From contig NZ_CAXBDD010000005.1 in NCBI RefSeq assembly GCF_963974515.1, positions 44,483 to 108,482 on the forward strand: a stretch of DNA of 64,000 nucleotides, given 5' to 3'. Origin of the DNA: Sunxiuqinia sp963974515 (lineage in GTDB: Bacteria; Bacteroidota; Bacteroidia; Bacteroidales; Prolixibacteraceae). This document shows, piece by piece, positions 10,701-18,015 of the stretch; position 1 is the stretch's first letter, and each line of letters begins with the position of its first letter. A program made the translations under genes and the position numbers. Under the pieces are notes generated by a model. The model did no database searches. It was given only the letters and a program-made list of their open reading frames with translations, and was not told the DNA's origin.

Positions 10701-10751
10701 ACACTGGATTCATTTAAAAAAATTAATTTAAACCGGCGTTCAGGATTCTAA
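7737..10751 (+). CDS. M1-family zinc metallopeptidase, exported
   Basis: A 1004-residue protein with an N-terminal hydrophobic export signal (about residues 20-40), an aminopeptidase-N-like beta domain, and the zinc-binding motif of gluzincins: H384-E385-x-x-H388 in 'THEIGHNWF', with the third ligand at E407 in 'YLDESLTS'. The usual exopeptidase motif GAMEN is replaced by 'GLGMEYPGF', as in M1 relatives of uncertain specificity. The last ~370 residues are aromatic and beta-rich and look like an outer-membrane or cell-surface domain. It likely cleaves peptides in the periplasm or at the surface. It stands alone, between two small membrane-protein genes. Catalytic class is well supported; substrate is unknown. 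Confidence 0.85.
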   Translation: MKHKYRTIVKFRTILNFFRTGHFVLIFLSFISARKAAAQDYFQQEVNFEIQVTLDDQHHVLRGHETFQYINNSPDTLRVLYLHLWPNAYSNNETALAKQLFQLYGKQALFDNPELAGWIDSIDFKANNLEVRWNFLKHHEDICQVHLNEALKPGDTISISTPFRVKIPRGELSRFGSNGKSYQISQWYPKPAVYDTDGWHPMPYLDQGEFYSEFGTYEVSITLAEDYVVAATGELKTIEERQRLERLANKPIQFDTFASEDRGEPHGSTKLKTIQYTSKNVHDFAWFADPDFQLEKKTVILPGSGKAVTICVFYTKQQAQLWKNALPSVSEALLTFSEWIGDYPYPSLTVVQTTLKSGLGMEYPGFAVIGNTSDAYSLDEVITHEIGHNWFYSALASNERLHPYLDESLTSAYTARYMLEKYPDTKLWEIYIKNEKLAKFFSLDKQHAQEAEEYYWLSLARENLEQPINLSATELNETNYGLMLYYKGARGLNYLRAYLGDSLFDSAMNEYYRRWKFKHPQPDDFRLVMESYTEKDLRWFFEDFLGTTKRLDYEIERLEDLRLLVSNKGELASPLAISGLDEDSVYFEKWVEGFLGQQWIQLPAGNYTDIKIDPNHVMPEIFRKNNNIRTHGLFRKADPIQPQLYFSLEDQEKNNLMYFPSVSWTREDGVMLGLALNNGFVIPKRLEYFIMPFYGFERSKLVGYAKLSYSITPFQKRVRMATFSIEGSQFGAPGNQHFQTLKTGVALFFRSNPQKTFSQSIYGNYVQASNLSQLNREEKAEHNSFVQFGYHLKKQSRINPFYLHSSIEHSRFHQKITAELNYRLSYYGENRGLDFRLFSGAMLKESSDAPLYDLAPAGRSGSELYFYQGFYPDRFSPFPSTFWSRQMTMNEGGLVSPSNSILGYSNWLFSLTLTSSLPRKIEKLPIKPFLTVLLNEPRGKFQNKPTVFFEAGVKTGYWNLIEFYIPLFISNNIKSETGPFKDRIRLTFTLDSFKKINLNRRSGF

Positions 10752-10853
10752 AGCTCCACTTGGATTCATCTCCGGGAAAATCAGTAAAAACCAGCATGGA
10801 AATAAATCGTTAATTCAGAAGATCATTTCATCCGGAATTTTATTTTTCATGCT

Positions 10854-10861
10854 AACTTTGC
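10854..10861 (+). promoter_or_regulatory. Bacteroidota -7 promoter element
   Basis: TAACTTTG fits the TAnnTTTG -7 consensus and lies about 84 bases before the next start codon. There is no TTTG at the expected -33 position, so support is partial. Confidence 0.4.
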
Positions 10862-10944
10862 CAGCCAATTCATTCAAAATAGAGCTTGGCTTTCAACGCT
10901 CTTTGGTTTGAGTTGTTTAGGTTGATGGAGAAAGGGTTAAAATT

Positions 10945-11346
10945 ATGCTGGTTTTAGTAGGAATTATTGTTGCGCTTTTCGTGTTGCTCGTAGTTGGAAC
11001 CTGGCTTTCGAACCGATTTGGCAAAAAAGACCCGGAAAGCGATACAACGAATGATGGAGTAAACGTGGCCCTGGATTGCTGCGGCGCACACGAGGTATGT
11101 GATTTTGAAGAGATGCTTAAAAACCCCGATGAAATTGTTTATTTCGAAGATCAAGAACTGGACCGTTTTCAAGGGGTTAATCCAAGCGAATACCGCGACG
11201 AACAAATTGATGAATTTCGCGATGTGCTTTATACCTTGGATAGTGAAGAAATCCGCAAGTGGCTGCTGAGTATCGAGCGGCGCAAAATTCAACTGCCCCC
11301 GGTTCTAAAGCAGGAAGCCATTCAACTTCTGGCTGAAGCTTCGTAG
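10945..11346 (+). CDS. Small membrane protein with Cys-Cys-His-Cys motif
   Basis: A 133-residue protein. Residues 1-22 form one membrane helix ('MLVLVGIIVALFVLLVVGTW'), followed by a charged linker and the motif 'DCCGAHEVCDFE' around residues 47-58, which resembles a metal- or redox-active site (C-C-x-x-H-x-x-C). The rest is acidic and helical ('LYTLDSEEIRKWLLSIERR'). I recognise this as a conserved hypothetical of Bacteroidota but know no function. The N-terminal helix would anchor it with the soluble part most likely in the cytoplasm. It is a single gene with a -7 like element in front. Confidence 0.75.
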   Translation: MLVLVGIIVALFVLLVVGTWLSNRFGKKDPESDTTNDGVNVALDCCGAHEVCDFEEMLKNPDEIVYFEDQELDRFQGVNPSEYRDEQIDEFRDVLYTLDSEEIRKWLLSIERRKIQLPPVLKQEAIQLLAEAS

Positions 11347-11513
11347 GCTGTTATTCGAATAGCATTGTCTGTTTAACCTGTTTGTTTGGTCATAGCCGTT
11401 AATTATTGTCATTCCTGATCATTTTATTGTTATTGATCAATTTAAAAACACTGAATGACCACCTAATAACAACTGAATGACTTTTTCATGACATGAGGTA
11501 ATCTTGCGGATAT

Positions 11514-12755
11514 CTATTCTTCAAAAAACAATTCCTCCTTAATCCGCTGGATCCGGTCGAGCGCATAGTCCGCATTTTCGGCCTTTTCGCCCGCTTCCAA
11601 CAAATACGACCGATAATAATTTATGGCCAGTGTTTTATTGAAATTATATTCCTCATAGGTTGTAGCAATTTCAAACAAAACCTCAACTTTCCGTGAATCC
11701 AGATCATAGGCCTTTTGGTAACATTCAATCGACTTTTCATACTCCTGCAGTGAACCGTAAACCTGCGCCAAATGGTGGTACATTTCCGGATGAAATTCAG
11801 GAACAGATATATAAATGGCAAAATCCAGGTAATTGGAAGCCAGCTCATAATGATCTAACCGTTTGTGACTCACGCCGAGGTAAAAATTCACATAAACATC
11901 ATTGGGCGCCGCGGAGTAGCATTTCTCCAAAATCTCAATGGCATCCTCGGTGTATTTATTGTGGTACAGGCAAATCCCATAATTTAGAAGAACCGGTAAA
12001 AGTGTATCGTGACGGGTCATAAATTGATGGTACAAACGCTGAGCCATTTGAAAATCCTTATTTTCGAAGGAAGCATTGGCTGTTTTCAGTTGAATCGTCC
12101 GGTTATTTGGAAACTGACGACCGGCCCGGTATAAAGTCATCATCATCCGATTCTTTTCCTTCAACTTTTCGTATACACTCGCCAAATTTAAGTAGGCCGT
12201 GAGGTCATTGGGGTTTTGCCGCAGGTAGTTTTCGTACAAACTGGCTGCCACCTTAAATGAATCCGCTTTGTAAGCCGCCAATGCACCGTACTTTTTATAC
12301 ATCACATTTGTAGAATCAACCTGCAGTATTTCGGCAAAGGTGCTGTGTGCCTTTTTGTAGTCATTCAGATATAACCAGGATTTTCCCAACGCATACTTTA
12401 GCAGCAAATCGTCAGGTGTCAATGAAAGTGCCCGCTCAAAATCAGCCGATGCCTCGTGATGGTTCCCCAAGGCTTGCAAAAGATCTGCCCTATTAGACAA
12501 ATAAGTCACAGTTAGTGGTTCTTTGCTCAAGGCCGAATCCAAATCAGCTATGGCTGCCGGATAATCCATGAGTTGTTTATGCGCGAGGCTTTTCTTAAAA
12601 TACAAGTCCCCGCTTGGCTGAGTCTGAAGTTTCTGATCGATCAGATCAATTGCTTTGGTGTATTCCTGTTTTAACAGCAACAAATCGACTTCATCCTGGG
12701 CACAACACACCGCCGGAAGAAACAGCAAAAAAGCAACGGTTAATTTTCTGAACAT
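11514..12755 (-). CDS. Exported tetratricopeptide-repeat protein
   Basis: 413 residues. The signal peptide is 'FRKLTVAFLLFLPAVCCAQ' (residues 2-20), so the protein is exported. The rest is TPR throughout: successive units such as 'LYFKKSLAHKQLMDYPAAIA', 'LSNRADLLQALGNHHEASAD' and 'HLAQVYGSLQEYEKSIECYQ'. TPR proteins of this kind bind other proteins; no catalytic motif is visible. It is downstream of the M56/BlaI pair in the same direction, about 100 bp after it, but a long hairpin separates them, so co-transcription is uncertain. A role in the same envelope signalling circuit is only a guess. Confidence 0.8.
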   Translation of the reverse strand: MFRKLTVAFLLFLPAVCCAQDEVDLLLLKQEYTKAIDLIDQKLQTQPSGDLYFKKSLAHKQLMDYPAAIADLDSALSKEPLTVTYLSNRADLLQALGNHHEASADFERALSLTPDDLLLKYALGKSWLYLNDYKKAHSTFAEILQVDSTNVMYKKYGALAAYKADSFKVAASLYENYLRQNPNDLTAYLNLASVYEKLKEKNRMMMTLYRAGRQFPNNRTIQLKTANASFENKDFQMAQRLYHQFMTRHDTLLPVLLNYGICLYHNKYTEDAIEILEKCYSAAPNDVYVNFYLGVSHKRLDHYELASNYLDFAIYISVPEFHPEMYHHLAQVYGSLQEYEKSIECYQKAYDLDSRKVEVLFEIATTYEEYNFNKTLAINYYRSYLLEAGEKAENADYALDRIQRIKEELFFEE

Positions 12756-12774
12756 GGCTTTATTGTTTTAAAGT

Positions 12775-12848
12775 AAGTTTGGTGTAAACCACGGAAAGAT
12801 TCTGAAACAAGTTCAGAATGACCTTTTGCGTGGGCTTACACCAAACTT
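12775..12848. repeat. Nested inverted repeat between M56 and TPR genes
   Basis: The outer arms AAGTTTGGTGTAA (12775-12787) and TTACACCAAACTT (12836-12848) are perfect 13-bp complements. Inside, CCACG (12789-12793) pairs with CGTGG (12829-12833), and the core holds ATTCTGAA and TTCAGAAT facing each other around 12809-12829. The whole can fold as one long hairpin. There is no T-run, so it is not a standard intrinsic terminator. It resembles REP-like or MITE-like intergenic elements, or it could be a transcript-processing site. Confidence 0.7.
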
Positions 12849-12854
12849 TAAGTT

Positions 12855-14369
12855 CTATTGCAAAACAAACTCAATCGGGACGGTGTAAGCCACCGCAACA
12901 TTAACACCCCGCTGCTTCCCTGGCGCCCAGTTTGGCATTTCGTTCACCACGCGCATGGCTTCGGCATCCAACGACGGATCAACTCCTCGGGCTATCTTAA
13001 TGCGTCCAACCGAACCGTCTTTTTCAACCACGAAGGTTACATATACTTTTCCCTGAATCCTGTTATCCTGAGCAATAACAGGATATTTGACACGCTGTGC
13101 GATAAATTTACGCAGTTCCAACTCACCTCCCGGGAACTCCGGCATCTCTTCAACAATATTAAAGACGGCAGGATCATCAGCACCAGCAGTTTGTCCGGCG
13201 TATCCAACGACCACCACTTCGTTAACCGCATTGTTCTTGGAATCCAGTGCGCCACTCTTCGAGGTGATCATGACTACCCCATTATTTGCTAATTCACCAT
13301 ATTTCTCAACCATAGCCGGATTGTCTCCTTTCAGGACATCAATAGATTCAATACTATTCGGATCCAATTTTTCCATGGCATCGTGGTCGGCCATTTCGCC
13401 GTCAATCAAAAATAGTGGCTGTTCACCATTTGCCGACTTGAGCTGAACTCCTTGTTCCGTTGTTTGGTTTTCAGTAAAATTCTCATCCTTATTTTCGCAG
13501 GCAAATACCAGCACAAGGGTAAAAGCCATCAGCACGCCCAGCAGGTAGCGCCATTTGGCTTGGTTTGAAGATTTTATTTTTGTCATCATTTTTAGTCTTG
13601 ATTTAATTAATGAAGAATTGAAATTGTTGGCAATCGAAAACTGATTACCAATAAACTGGGTGACCAAAACCGCTTTGTAATGATTAACGGCCACGCCCTG
13701 ATTTAATACTGCCCGATCAGCCATGTATTCGTGGTTTTCTTTAATCACCCGCCGGAGCAGCCAGAAAAACGGGTTGAACCACTGAAAAATGCTGATGAGT
13801 TCGAGTATTAAGATATCCACCGTATGTCCCTGGCGAATATGTTCGCTTTCGTGTGCAAGCATTTTTTCCCAGCCCGGCTGTTCTTCCAGGGCCCGGCTTA
13901 CAAACAAATAATTGAGGAAAGAATACGGACTTGAATTTTCGTCGATATAAACGTAGTTGATTCCATTTTTAGTGACCAACTGGCCTTTTTTTATGACGTA
14001 AGCCAATTGAGTCAACCGGACGAGCACAATCAAACCCATGATGATGGCCCCTGCTACATAAGCATAAACCAACAGCTGGCTGGTTGAAATCCAGTTGGCC
14101 AGCGAATTGGAAAAGCCCGAGCTACTAACCGTAATTGTTTCCAGCATATTGGATGTTCCGAATCCGGCCAGTAGCGCATTGCCTTGACCGGACGACCCGA
14201 AAACTTTGAACTGAAACAAAGGCAGTAAGCTTGAAAAAACAACGGCTAAAAGCAGAAACAAGCGGTTGGCCTTGAAAAAGGTTTCGTTACGCAAAAATAC
14301 GTAATAAATGAGCGCCAAGGCTCCCAGGCTAAGGCCCGATTCCAAAATGTAATTGATAAAGCTATTCAT
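12855..14369 (-). CDS. BlaR1-like M56 membrane metallopeptidase with TonB-type C-terminus
   Basis: 504 residues. The N-terminal part has several membrane helices (about 5-25, 33-52, 98-120) and a zinc-protease motif H173-E174-x-x-H177 ('AHESEHIRQGH'), as in the BlaR1/MecR1 signal proteases that inactivate BlaI-type repressors. A further hydrophobic segment near residue 280 precedes a periplasmic tail with a TonB-plug-like segment ('SIDVLKGDNPAMVEKYG' and 'NNGVVMITSKSG') and a TonB C-terminal-like domain over the last 80 residues ('VYVTFVVEKDGSVGRIK'). No penicillin-binding sensor domain is present, so the signal is probably not a beta-lactam. It overlaps the upstream blaI by 8 bp, showing translational coupling. 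Confidence 0.85.
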   Translation of the reverse strand: MNSFINYILESGLSLGALALIYYVFLRNETFFKANRLFLLLAVVFSSLLPLFQFKVFGSSGQGNALLAGFGTSNMLETITVSSSGFSNSLANWISTSQLLVYAYVAGAIIMGLIVLVRLTQLAYVIKKGQLVTKNGINYVYIDENSSPYSFLNYLFVSRALEEQPGWEKMLAHESEHIRQGHTVDILILELISIFQWFNPFFWLLRRVIKENHEYMADRAVLNQGVAVNHYKAVLVTQFIGNQFSIANNFNSSLIKSRLKMMTKIKSSNQAKWRYLLGVLMAFTLVLVFACENKDENFTENQTTEQGVQLKSANGEQPLFLIDGEMADHDAMEKLDPNSIESIDVLKGDNPAMVEKYGELANNGVVMITSKSGALDSKNNAVNEVVVVGYAGQTAGADDPAVFNIVEEMPEFPGGELELRKFIAQRVKYPVIAQDNRIQGKVYVTFVVEKDGSVGRIKIARGVDPSLDAEAMRVVNEMPNWAPGKQRGVNVAVAYTVPIEFVLQ

Positions 14370-14757
14370 CGCGTTTGTTGTTAGGGTCTTTTAAATCCTT
14401 GCCCACTTCTTTCATCAGTTCTTCCAGTTCGGCCAGGCTCATGTTGTCTTCGCGCGCAAAAAACGAAACCATCTCCTTGAATGAATTGCTGAAATAACCT
14501 TTCATGAAGTTTTTCATGTACTTCCGCGTGTACTCCTTTTTACTGATCAGCGGGAAATAACGGTGTGTTTTTCCAAAAGCCTCATAAGCCACAAAGCCCT
14601 TTTTTTCTAAAATTCTTATGATGGTTGAAACTGTGTTATACGCCGGTTTCGGTTCGGGCATCTGTTCAATCAACTCCTTTACAAAGGCTTTTTCCTTCTT
14701 CCAAAGCAATTGCATGACTTGTTCTTCAGCTTTTGTCAATTCTTTCATCAGGTTCAT
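14362..14757 (-). CDS. BlaI/MecI-family transcriptional repressor
   Basis: 131 residues, the normal size. Residues 1-75 form the winged helix ('LTKAEEQVMQLLWKKEKAFV', 'YNTVSTIIRILEKKGFV'), followed by the helical dimerisation part ('YMKNFMKGYFSNSFKEMV') in which BlaI proteins are cut by their partner protease. It should bind DNA as a dimer and repress its own operon until the M56 protease signals. It is the first gene of the operon and overlaps the M56 gene by 8 bp. Four dyads of the form AACTA...TAGTT lie upstream at 14799-14987, fitting operators. Target genes beyond its own operon are not visible here, and no beta-lactamase is in the window. Confidence 0.88.
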   Translation of the reverse strand: MNLMKELTKAEEQVMQLLWKKEKAFVKELIEQMPEPKPAYNTVSTIIRILEKKGFVAYEAFGKTHRYFPLISKKEYTRKYMKNFMKGYFSNSFKEMVSFFAREDNMSLAELEELMKEVGKDLKDPNNKRDE

Positions 14758-14798
14758 TTTTTATTCAGGTTGAAGCAACTACAAAAATCAGGCCACTG

Positions 14799-14834
14799 AA
14801 CTATGGGAATAGTTAAAAAACTAATTCTTTAGTT
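14799..14834. promoter_or_regulatory. Proximal pair of BlaI-type operator dyads
   Basis: Two 16-bp dyads, AACTATGGGAATAGTT (14799-14814) and AACTAATTCTTTAGTT (14819-14834). Each has perfect 6-bp arms around a 4-bp centre, and they are 20 bp apart start to start, two helical turns. They lie 42 bp before the blaI start codon. Confidence 0.7.
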
Positions 14835-14942
14835 TTGAAATCGAAAAAAATTTGTCATGTGAAATAATCTGCTTGTTGAAAAGTCTCTCGTGGTGTCATA
14901 GCATGATTTTTTAAGAATGATTAATGATTTGGAATTCCAATT

Positions 14943-14973
14943 CAAACTTACAACTAATATTTTAGTTTTCAAA
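14943..14973 (-). promoter_or_regulatory. Bacteroidota promoter for blaI operon
   Basis: On the minus strand TTTG (14970-14973) is separated by exactly 19 bp from TAAGTTTG (14943-14950), a full match to the -33/-7 consensus of this phylum. The distal operator pair covers the -33 box and spacer. Transcription would start near 14938, leaving a long leader of about 180 bases. Confidence 0.65.
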
Positions 14974-14987
14974 CTAACTTTATAGTT
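14952..14987. promoter_or_regulatory. Distal pair of BlaI-type operator dyads
   Basis: AACTAATATTTTAGTT (14952-14967) has perfect 6-bp arms. AACTAACTTTATAGTT (14972-14987) has 5-bp arms AACTA/TAGTT. The spacing is again 20 bp start to start, the same geometry as the proximal pair, and the sites overlap the blaI promoter, so a bound repressor would block polymerase. Confidence 0.7.
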
Positions 14988-15063
14988 ATTCGTTTCTGTA
15001 TTGAAAAATTCATTTCTAAATAAGAGCATTCAAGAGTAGGAAAATAGACTCGACAGAGATTGA

Positions 15064-15843
15064 TCACGTCAGCTGAAAATCATCGGCGTCGGGCAAAACA
15101 CGGAAGTTATTGCGGAACCTTTCAAGCGAGTCCTTGGAGAGTTTGGCGGTAATGATCTGCTCCTTCTTGTCTTCGGCTGCAACCATCACTTTGCCTTTCG
15201 GATCTACGAAACACGTATCGCCAACGTAGTTGATCCCATTAGCATCCCTGCCAATACGGTTGATACCTACAACGTAGGATTGATTCTCAATAGCACGCGC
15301 TTTCAACAAGGTTTTCCAGGCTCCGCGGCGGGGGGCCGGCCAGTTGGCTGTGTTGATCAACAGATCGTAATCCTGCCGGTTTCGACTAAATACGGGGAAG
15401 CGTAAATCATAGCAAACCTGTGGCAGAATCCGAAATGATTTGATTTGAATCAGTTTACGCGTCTGCCCGCCAGTAAAATGCAAGTGCTCCTCTCCCATCG
15501 AAAACAAGTGACGTTTGTCGTAATATTCCATCTTGCCCTCGGGATACACAAAAATAAAGCGATTGAAAAAGTTTCCATGCTCGCGAATCATGAGGCTTCC
15601 AGCCACCACCAGCCGTCTATCAGCAGCCAATCGCTTCATCCATTGAACGCTTTCTCCATCCATCGCTTCAGCACATTTTTCCACCTGCATGCTAAAGCCA
15701 GTGGCAAACATCTCGGGAAAAACCACCAAGTCCGTTTCACTGGCAAGATCGTCCAATAAGTGAAGCAAATGCTTGCGGTTTTCAGCCGGCTGCTCCCAAA
15801 CCAATTCGCACTGCACCAGAGCAATACACAAGTTGTCTGTCAT
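15064..15843 (-). CDS. Nitrilase-superfamily omega-amidase (YafV type)
   Basis: 259 residues. The Glu-Lys-Cys triad of the carbon-nitrogen hydrolase superfamily is visible: Glu in 'VVFPEMFATGF' (near residue 44), Lys in 'YYDKRHLFSMGEE' (near 110) and Cys in 'LPQVCYDLRFP' (near 144). 'GFSMQVEKCAE' and 'LINTANWPAPRRGAWKTLLK' are typical of the YafV/Nit2-like group, which hydrolyses alpha-ketoglutaramate and alpha-ketosuccinamate, a repair step in methionine salvage and transamination. It acts in the cytoplasm. It is the last gene of a loose minus-strand series, about 80 bp after the acyltransferase gene. Superfamily is certain; the exact substrate is by family. Confidence 0.88.
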   Translation of the reverse strand: MTDNLCIALVQCELVWEQPAENRKHLLHLLDDLASETDLVVFPEMFATGFSMQVEKCAEAMDGESVQWMKRLAADRRLVVAGSLMIREHGNFFNRFIFVYPEGKMEYYDKRHLFSMGEEHLHFTGGQTRKLIQIKSFRILPQVCYDLRFPVFSRNRQDYDLLINTANWPAPRRGAWKTLLKARAIENQSYVVGINRIGRDANGINYVGDTCFVDPKGKVMVAAEDKKEQIITAKLSKDSLERFRNNFRVLPDADDFQLT

Positions 15844-15922
15844 AGTATACTAATTTTAGTTCTGATCCTCTTATTGATGACCAATAATCAATGACCAATT
15901 GACTAAATAACCGATTGCAACC

Positions 15923-16474
15923 TTACTCCTCCGCTGTAAACAGCTCCGGATATCTGGCTTTTACGTTTCTATTACGGTAATAGGCCTTCATTCGTTTGAT
16001 ATCATTCTGCGGATCGTTTGTTAGCGGCAGCGTTTCAAGCCATCCAATTTCCTTCCGCCCAAAATCGAAGAACCCCAAATAAACGGTTGCTCCGGTTGCT
16101 TTGGCAATGGTATGGAATCCAGCTTTCCAGTGCTTGTTCTGCTTTCTGGTCCCTTCAGGTGTCATTGCCAAATGCATTTTATTGCGATTGTTCATCTCAT
16201 TGATCACTTGTTTGACCACGGTGGCTCCTTTAGAGCGGTCAATGGGTAGCGCCCCCATCTTTCGGAGAAAATAGCCCACCGGCCAAAAGAAAAACTCTTT
16301 CTTAATCATCACATGAGCCACGCCTCCCACGGAAGTATAAAACAAATACGAAATCACAAAATCCCAGGCGCTGGTATGTGGCACTCCGATGATGATGGCT
16401 TTTTTATGCGGCATTACGCCATTGACGGTTTTCCAACCCCACAGCTTCAATAAAAACTTACAAATGTATCTCAC
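15923..16474 (-). CDS. Lysophospholipid acyltransferase-like protein
   Basis: 183 residues, a short PlsC-type acyltransferase. The catalytic HxxxxD motif appears as 'GVPHTSAWDF' (residues 31-40), followed by the substrate-binding segment 'LRKMGALPIDRSKG' and 'TPEGTRKQNKHWKAGFHTIA', matching the conserved blocks of the family. It would transfer an acyl chain to a lysophospholipid or other hydroxyl acceptor at the inner face of the membrane. Similar short members are common in Bacteroidota beside unrelated housekeeping genes. The neighbours do not point to a pathway, so the acceptor is unknown. Confidence 0.85.
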   Translation of the reverse strand: MRYICKFLLKLWGWKTVNGVMPHKKAIIIGVPHTSAWDFVISYLFYTSVGGVAHVMIKKEFFFWPVGYFLRKMGALPIDRSKGATVVKQVINEMNNRNKMHLAMTPEGTRKQNKHWKAGFHTIAKATGATVYLGFFDFGRKEIGWLETLPLTNDPQNDIKRMKAYYRNRNVKARYPELFTAEE

Positions 16475-16546
16475 TGGCTCGTTTTTTTATCCCACTAAAG
16501 CACTAGGAACACAAAGTTAGTTGAATCATAGTTCGGTCTATAATTT

Positions 16547-17236
16547 TTAAACTCCATTTTTCCTTTGTGTGCATTGTGGGACTATTACTGCTTCAACGTT
16601 CTTTCCTTCAGCAAACTCCTTCAGGTATTTGATTGCCATTTGCGTAGCCTCCGCCAGCATTTTAATCGACTGGTACGAAACGATCACCATTAAAAAGCGT
16701 CGGGTATTTTCACTTACGCCTGTTCGCTCCGAATCGGACGTGGAGGTTCCAAAAGAACCTTTTTCATCCCGAAAGACAGGCATGCCTTCAATATTCATCT
16801 CGCCTCGTCCCAAGCCATTATACGGTTCATAGGGTCGACCGATTCCCATAACGATGTCACCAACAATTTTGTCATCATCGTAGCCTCCAATCGAAAAACC
16901 TGTACTAATCGACACCAGGTTCAACAGATCAACCACATTGTTTATTTGGTAGAGGCCTTTGCCACTCACCACCCGGCGCAACAAGGCTTCGGCTGACAAG
17001 CGATAGCGCGCCGGATCTTTACCACAGGCTTTATAAGCTTCGCGGGCCGCCGCGATGTTGGGATTGTGACGGATTTCTTCAATCGTCAAATTTTCCATTA
17101 TTTCCTGGCTCTTCGCATCAACCAGTTTCCACAAATCTTCCTGAAACCCCTGGATGGAGACCGAACAGGAAATGCAGGACAAATGAATATCAGGACAGGC
17201 TTTTTTGAGTTGTTCTTCGATCCAAATTGTTCTCAT
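16547..17236 (-). CDS. B3/B4 domain protein
   Basis: 229 residues matching the B3/B4 domain found in the phenylalanyl-tRNA synthetase beta chain and, as here, in stand-alone proteins. Typical segments are 'AYKACGKDPARYRLSAEALL', 'NNVVDLLNLVSISTGFSIG' and 'VFRDEKGSFGTSTSDSERT'. In the synthetase this domain edits mischarged tRNA; for the free-standing protein the role is not settled, with editing of a free amino acid or mischarged tRNA as the main possibility. It is in the minus-strand run between ferredoxin reductase and the acyltransferase, with gaps near 70-120 bp, so separate transcription is possible. Confidence 0.85.
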   Translation of the reverse strand: MRTIWIEEQLKKACPDIHLSCISCSVSIQGFQEDLWKLVDAKSQEIMENLTIEEIRHNPNIAAAREAYKACGKDPARYRLSAEALLRRVVSGKGLYQINNVVDLLNLVSISTGFSIGGYDDDKIVGDIVMGIGRPYEPYNGLGRGEMNIEGMPVFRDEKGSFGTSTSDSERTGVSENTRRFLMVIVSYQSIKMLAEATQMAIKYLKEFAEGKNVEAVIVPQCTQRKNGV

Positions 17237-17353
17237 GAATAAGATTTAGCAGATACATGAAAGCAAAAATAAGAAATCGCACCAAGTATGCGAACAAAAC
17301 AACCTATTGCTGACTGAAATGTTCAAAAATGACCGCAACGAATCAAGCTAAGT

Positions 17354-18004
17354 CTAAAAGAAGACCTCAGTCCGGATGTTTTCGGGCAAAATGCCATAGC
17401 TTTCCAGAATATTTGTCACTTCCTCAATCATATCTGAATTCCCGCACAGGTAACAAATCAGGTCTTGATCCACCTGATGTTCCTTCAGGTAATAACTCAC
17501 CCGGCCAAAATAGTCGCCTTTGTCTTCGCGCGAGGAGCAAAGCAAATAGCGATCTGCATTGAAAGCAGACTTTCCGTAGGCTTCGTCGGAAAAGTGAACG
17601 CCGTGGAGTACCTGGTAATCCAAACTGGAATAACTCTGAACAAACGAATGAAATGGGCTGATGCCAGTTCCTGTGGCGATAAACAGCAGGGGATGTCCGT
17701 TCAACGCCTTTTCATCCAAAATAAAAAAGCCACGCGGCCCTTCAACGACCAATTCACTTCCAACGATTAAGTGTTTCAGGTAACGAGAAAATTCTCCCTC
17801 TTTAATCTCTCGCACTAAAAACGAAAGCCGATTTTCCTTGTCCGCACTGTAGATGGAATACTCGCGCCCTTCGCCGGTTTCCGGGTTTCGAAGAATGGCA
17901 TATTGTCCGGGTTTGAAACTAAAATCTTGACGATCCAGGTGAATCAGAAAGGTTTCAGGAGTCAGTTGTTCCAACTCCAGAACATGATGTAATTGTGTTT
18001 CCAT
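17354..18004 (-). CDS. Ferredoxin-NADP reductase family oxidoreductase
   Basis: 216 residues. FAD domain: 'GQYAILRNPETGEGREYSIY', with the R-x-Y-S motif that holds the flavin. NAD(P) domain: 'HPLLFIATGTGISPFHSF' (GTGISP) and C-terminal 'YLCGNSDMIEEVTNIL'. It transfers electrons between NAD(P)H and ferredoxin or flavodoxin. It starts 11 bp after the stop of lipA on the same strand, so the two are probably co-transcribed, and it could supply the low-potential electrons that the radical-SAM enzyme LipA needs; this link is an inference from position. Confidence 0.85.
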   Translation of the reverse strand: METQLHHVLELEQLTPETFLIHLDRQDFSFKPGQYAILRNPETGEGREYSIYSADKENRLSFLVREIKEGEFSRYLKHLIVGSELVVEGPRGFFILDEKALNGHPLLFIATGTGISPFHSFVQSYSSLDYQVLHGVHFSDEAYGKSAFNADRYLLCSSREDKGDYFGRVSYYLKEHQVDQDLICYLCGNSDMIEEVTNILESYGILPENIRTEVFF

Positions 18005-18015
18005 AAACTAACATT

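Noticed and set aside
12855..14757. BlaI/M56 pair as beta-lactam resistance operon
   Set aside because: No beta-lactamase or penicillin-binding sensor domain is present; the pair is a general regulatory module in this phylum.
14829..15029. 66-codon minus-strand frame upstream of blaI
   Set aside because: It contains the distal operators and promoter, and its sequence is unlike any protein I know.
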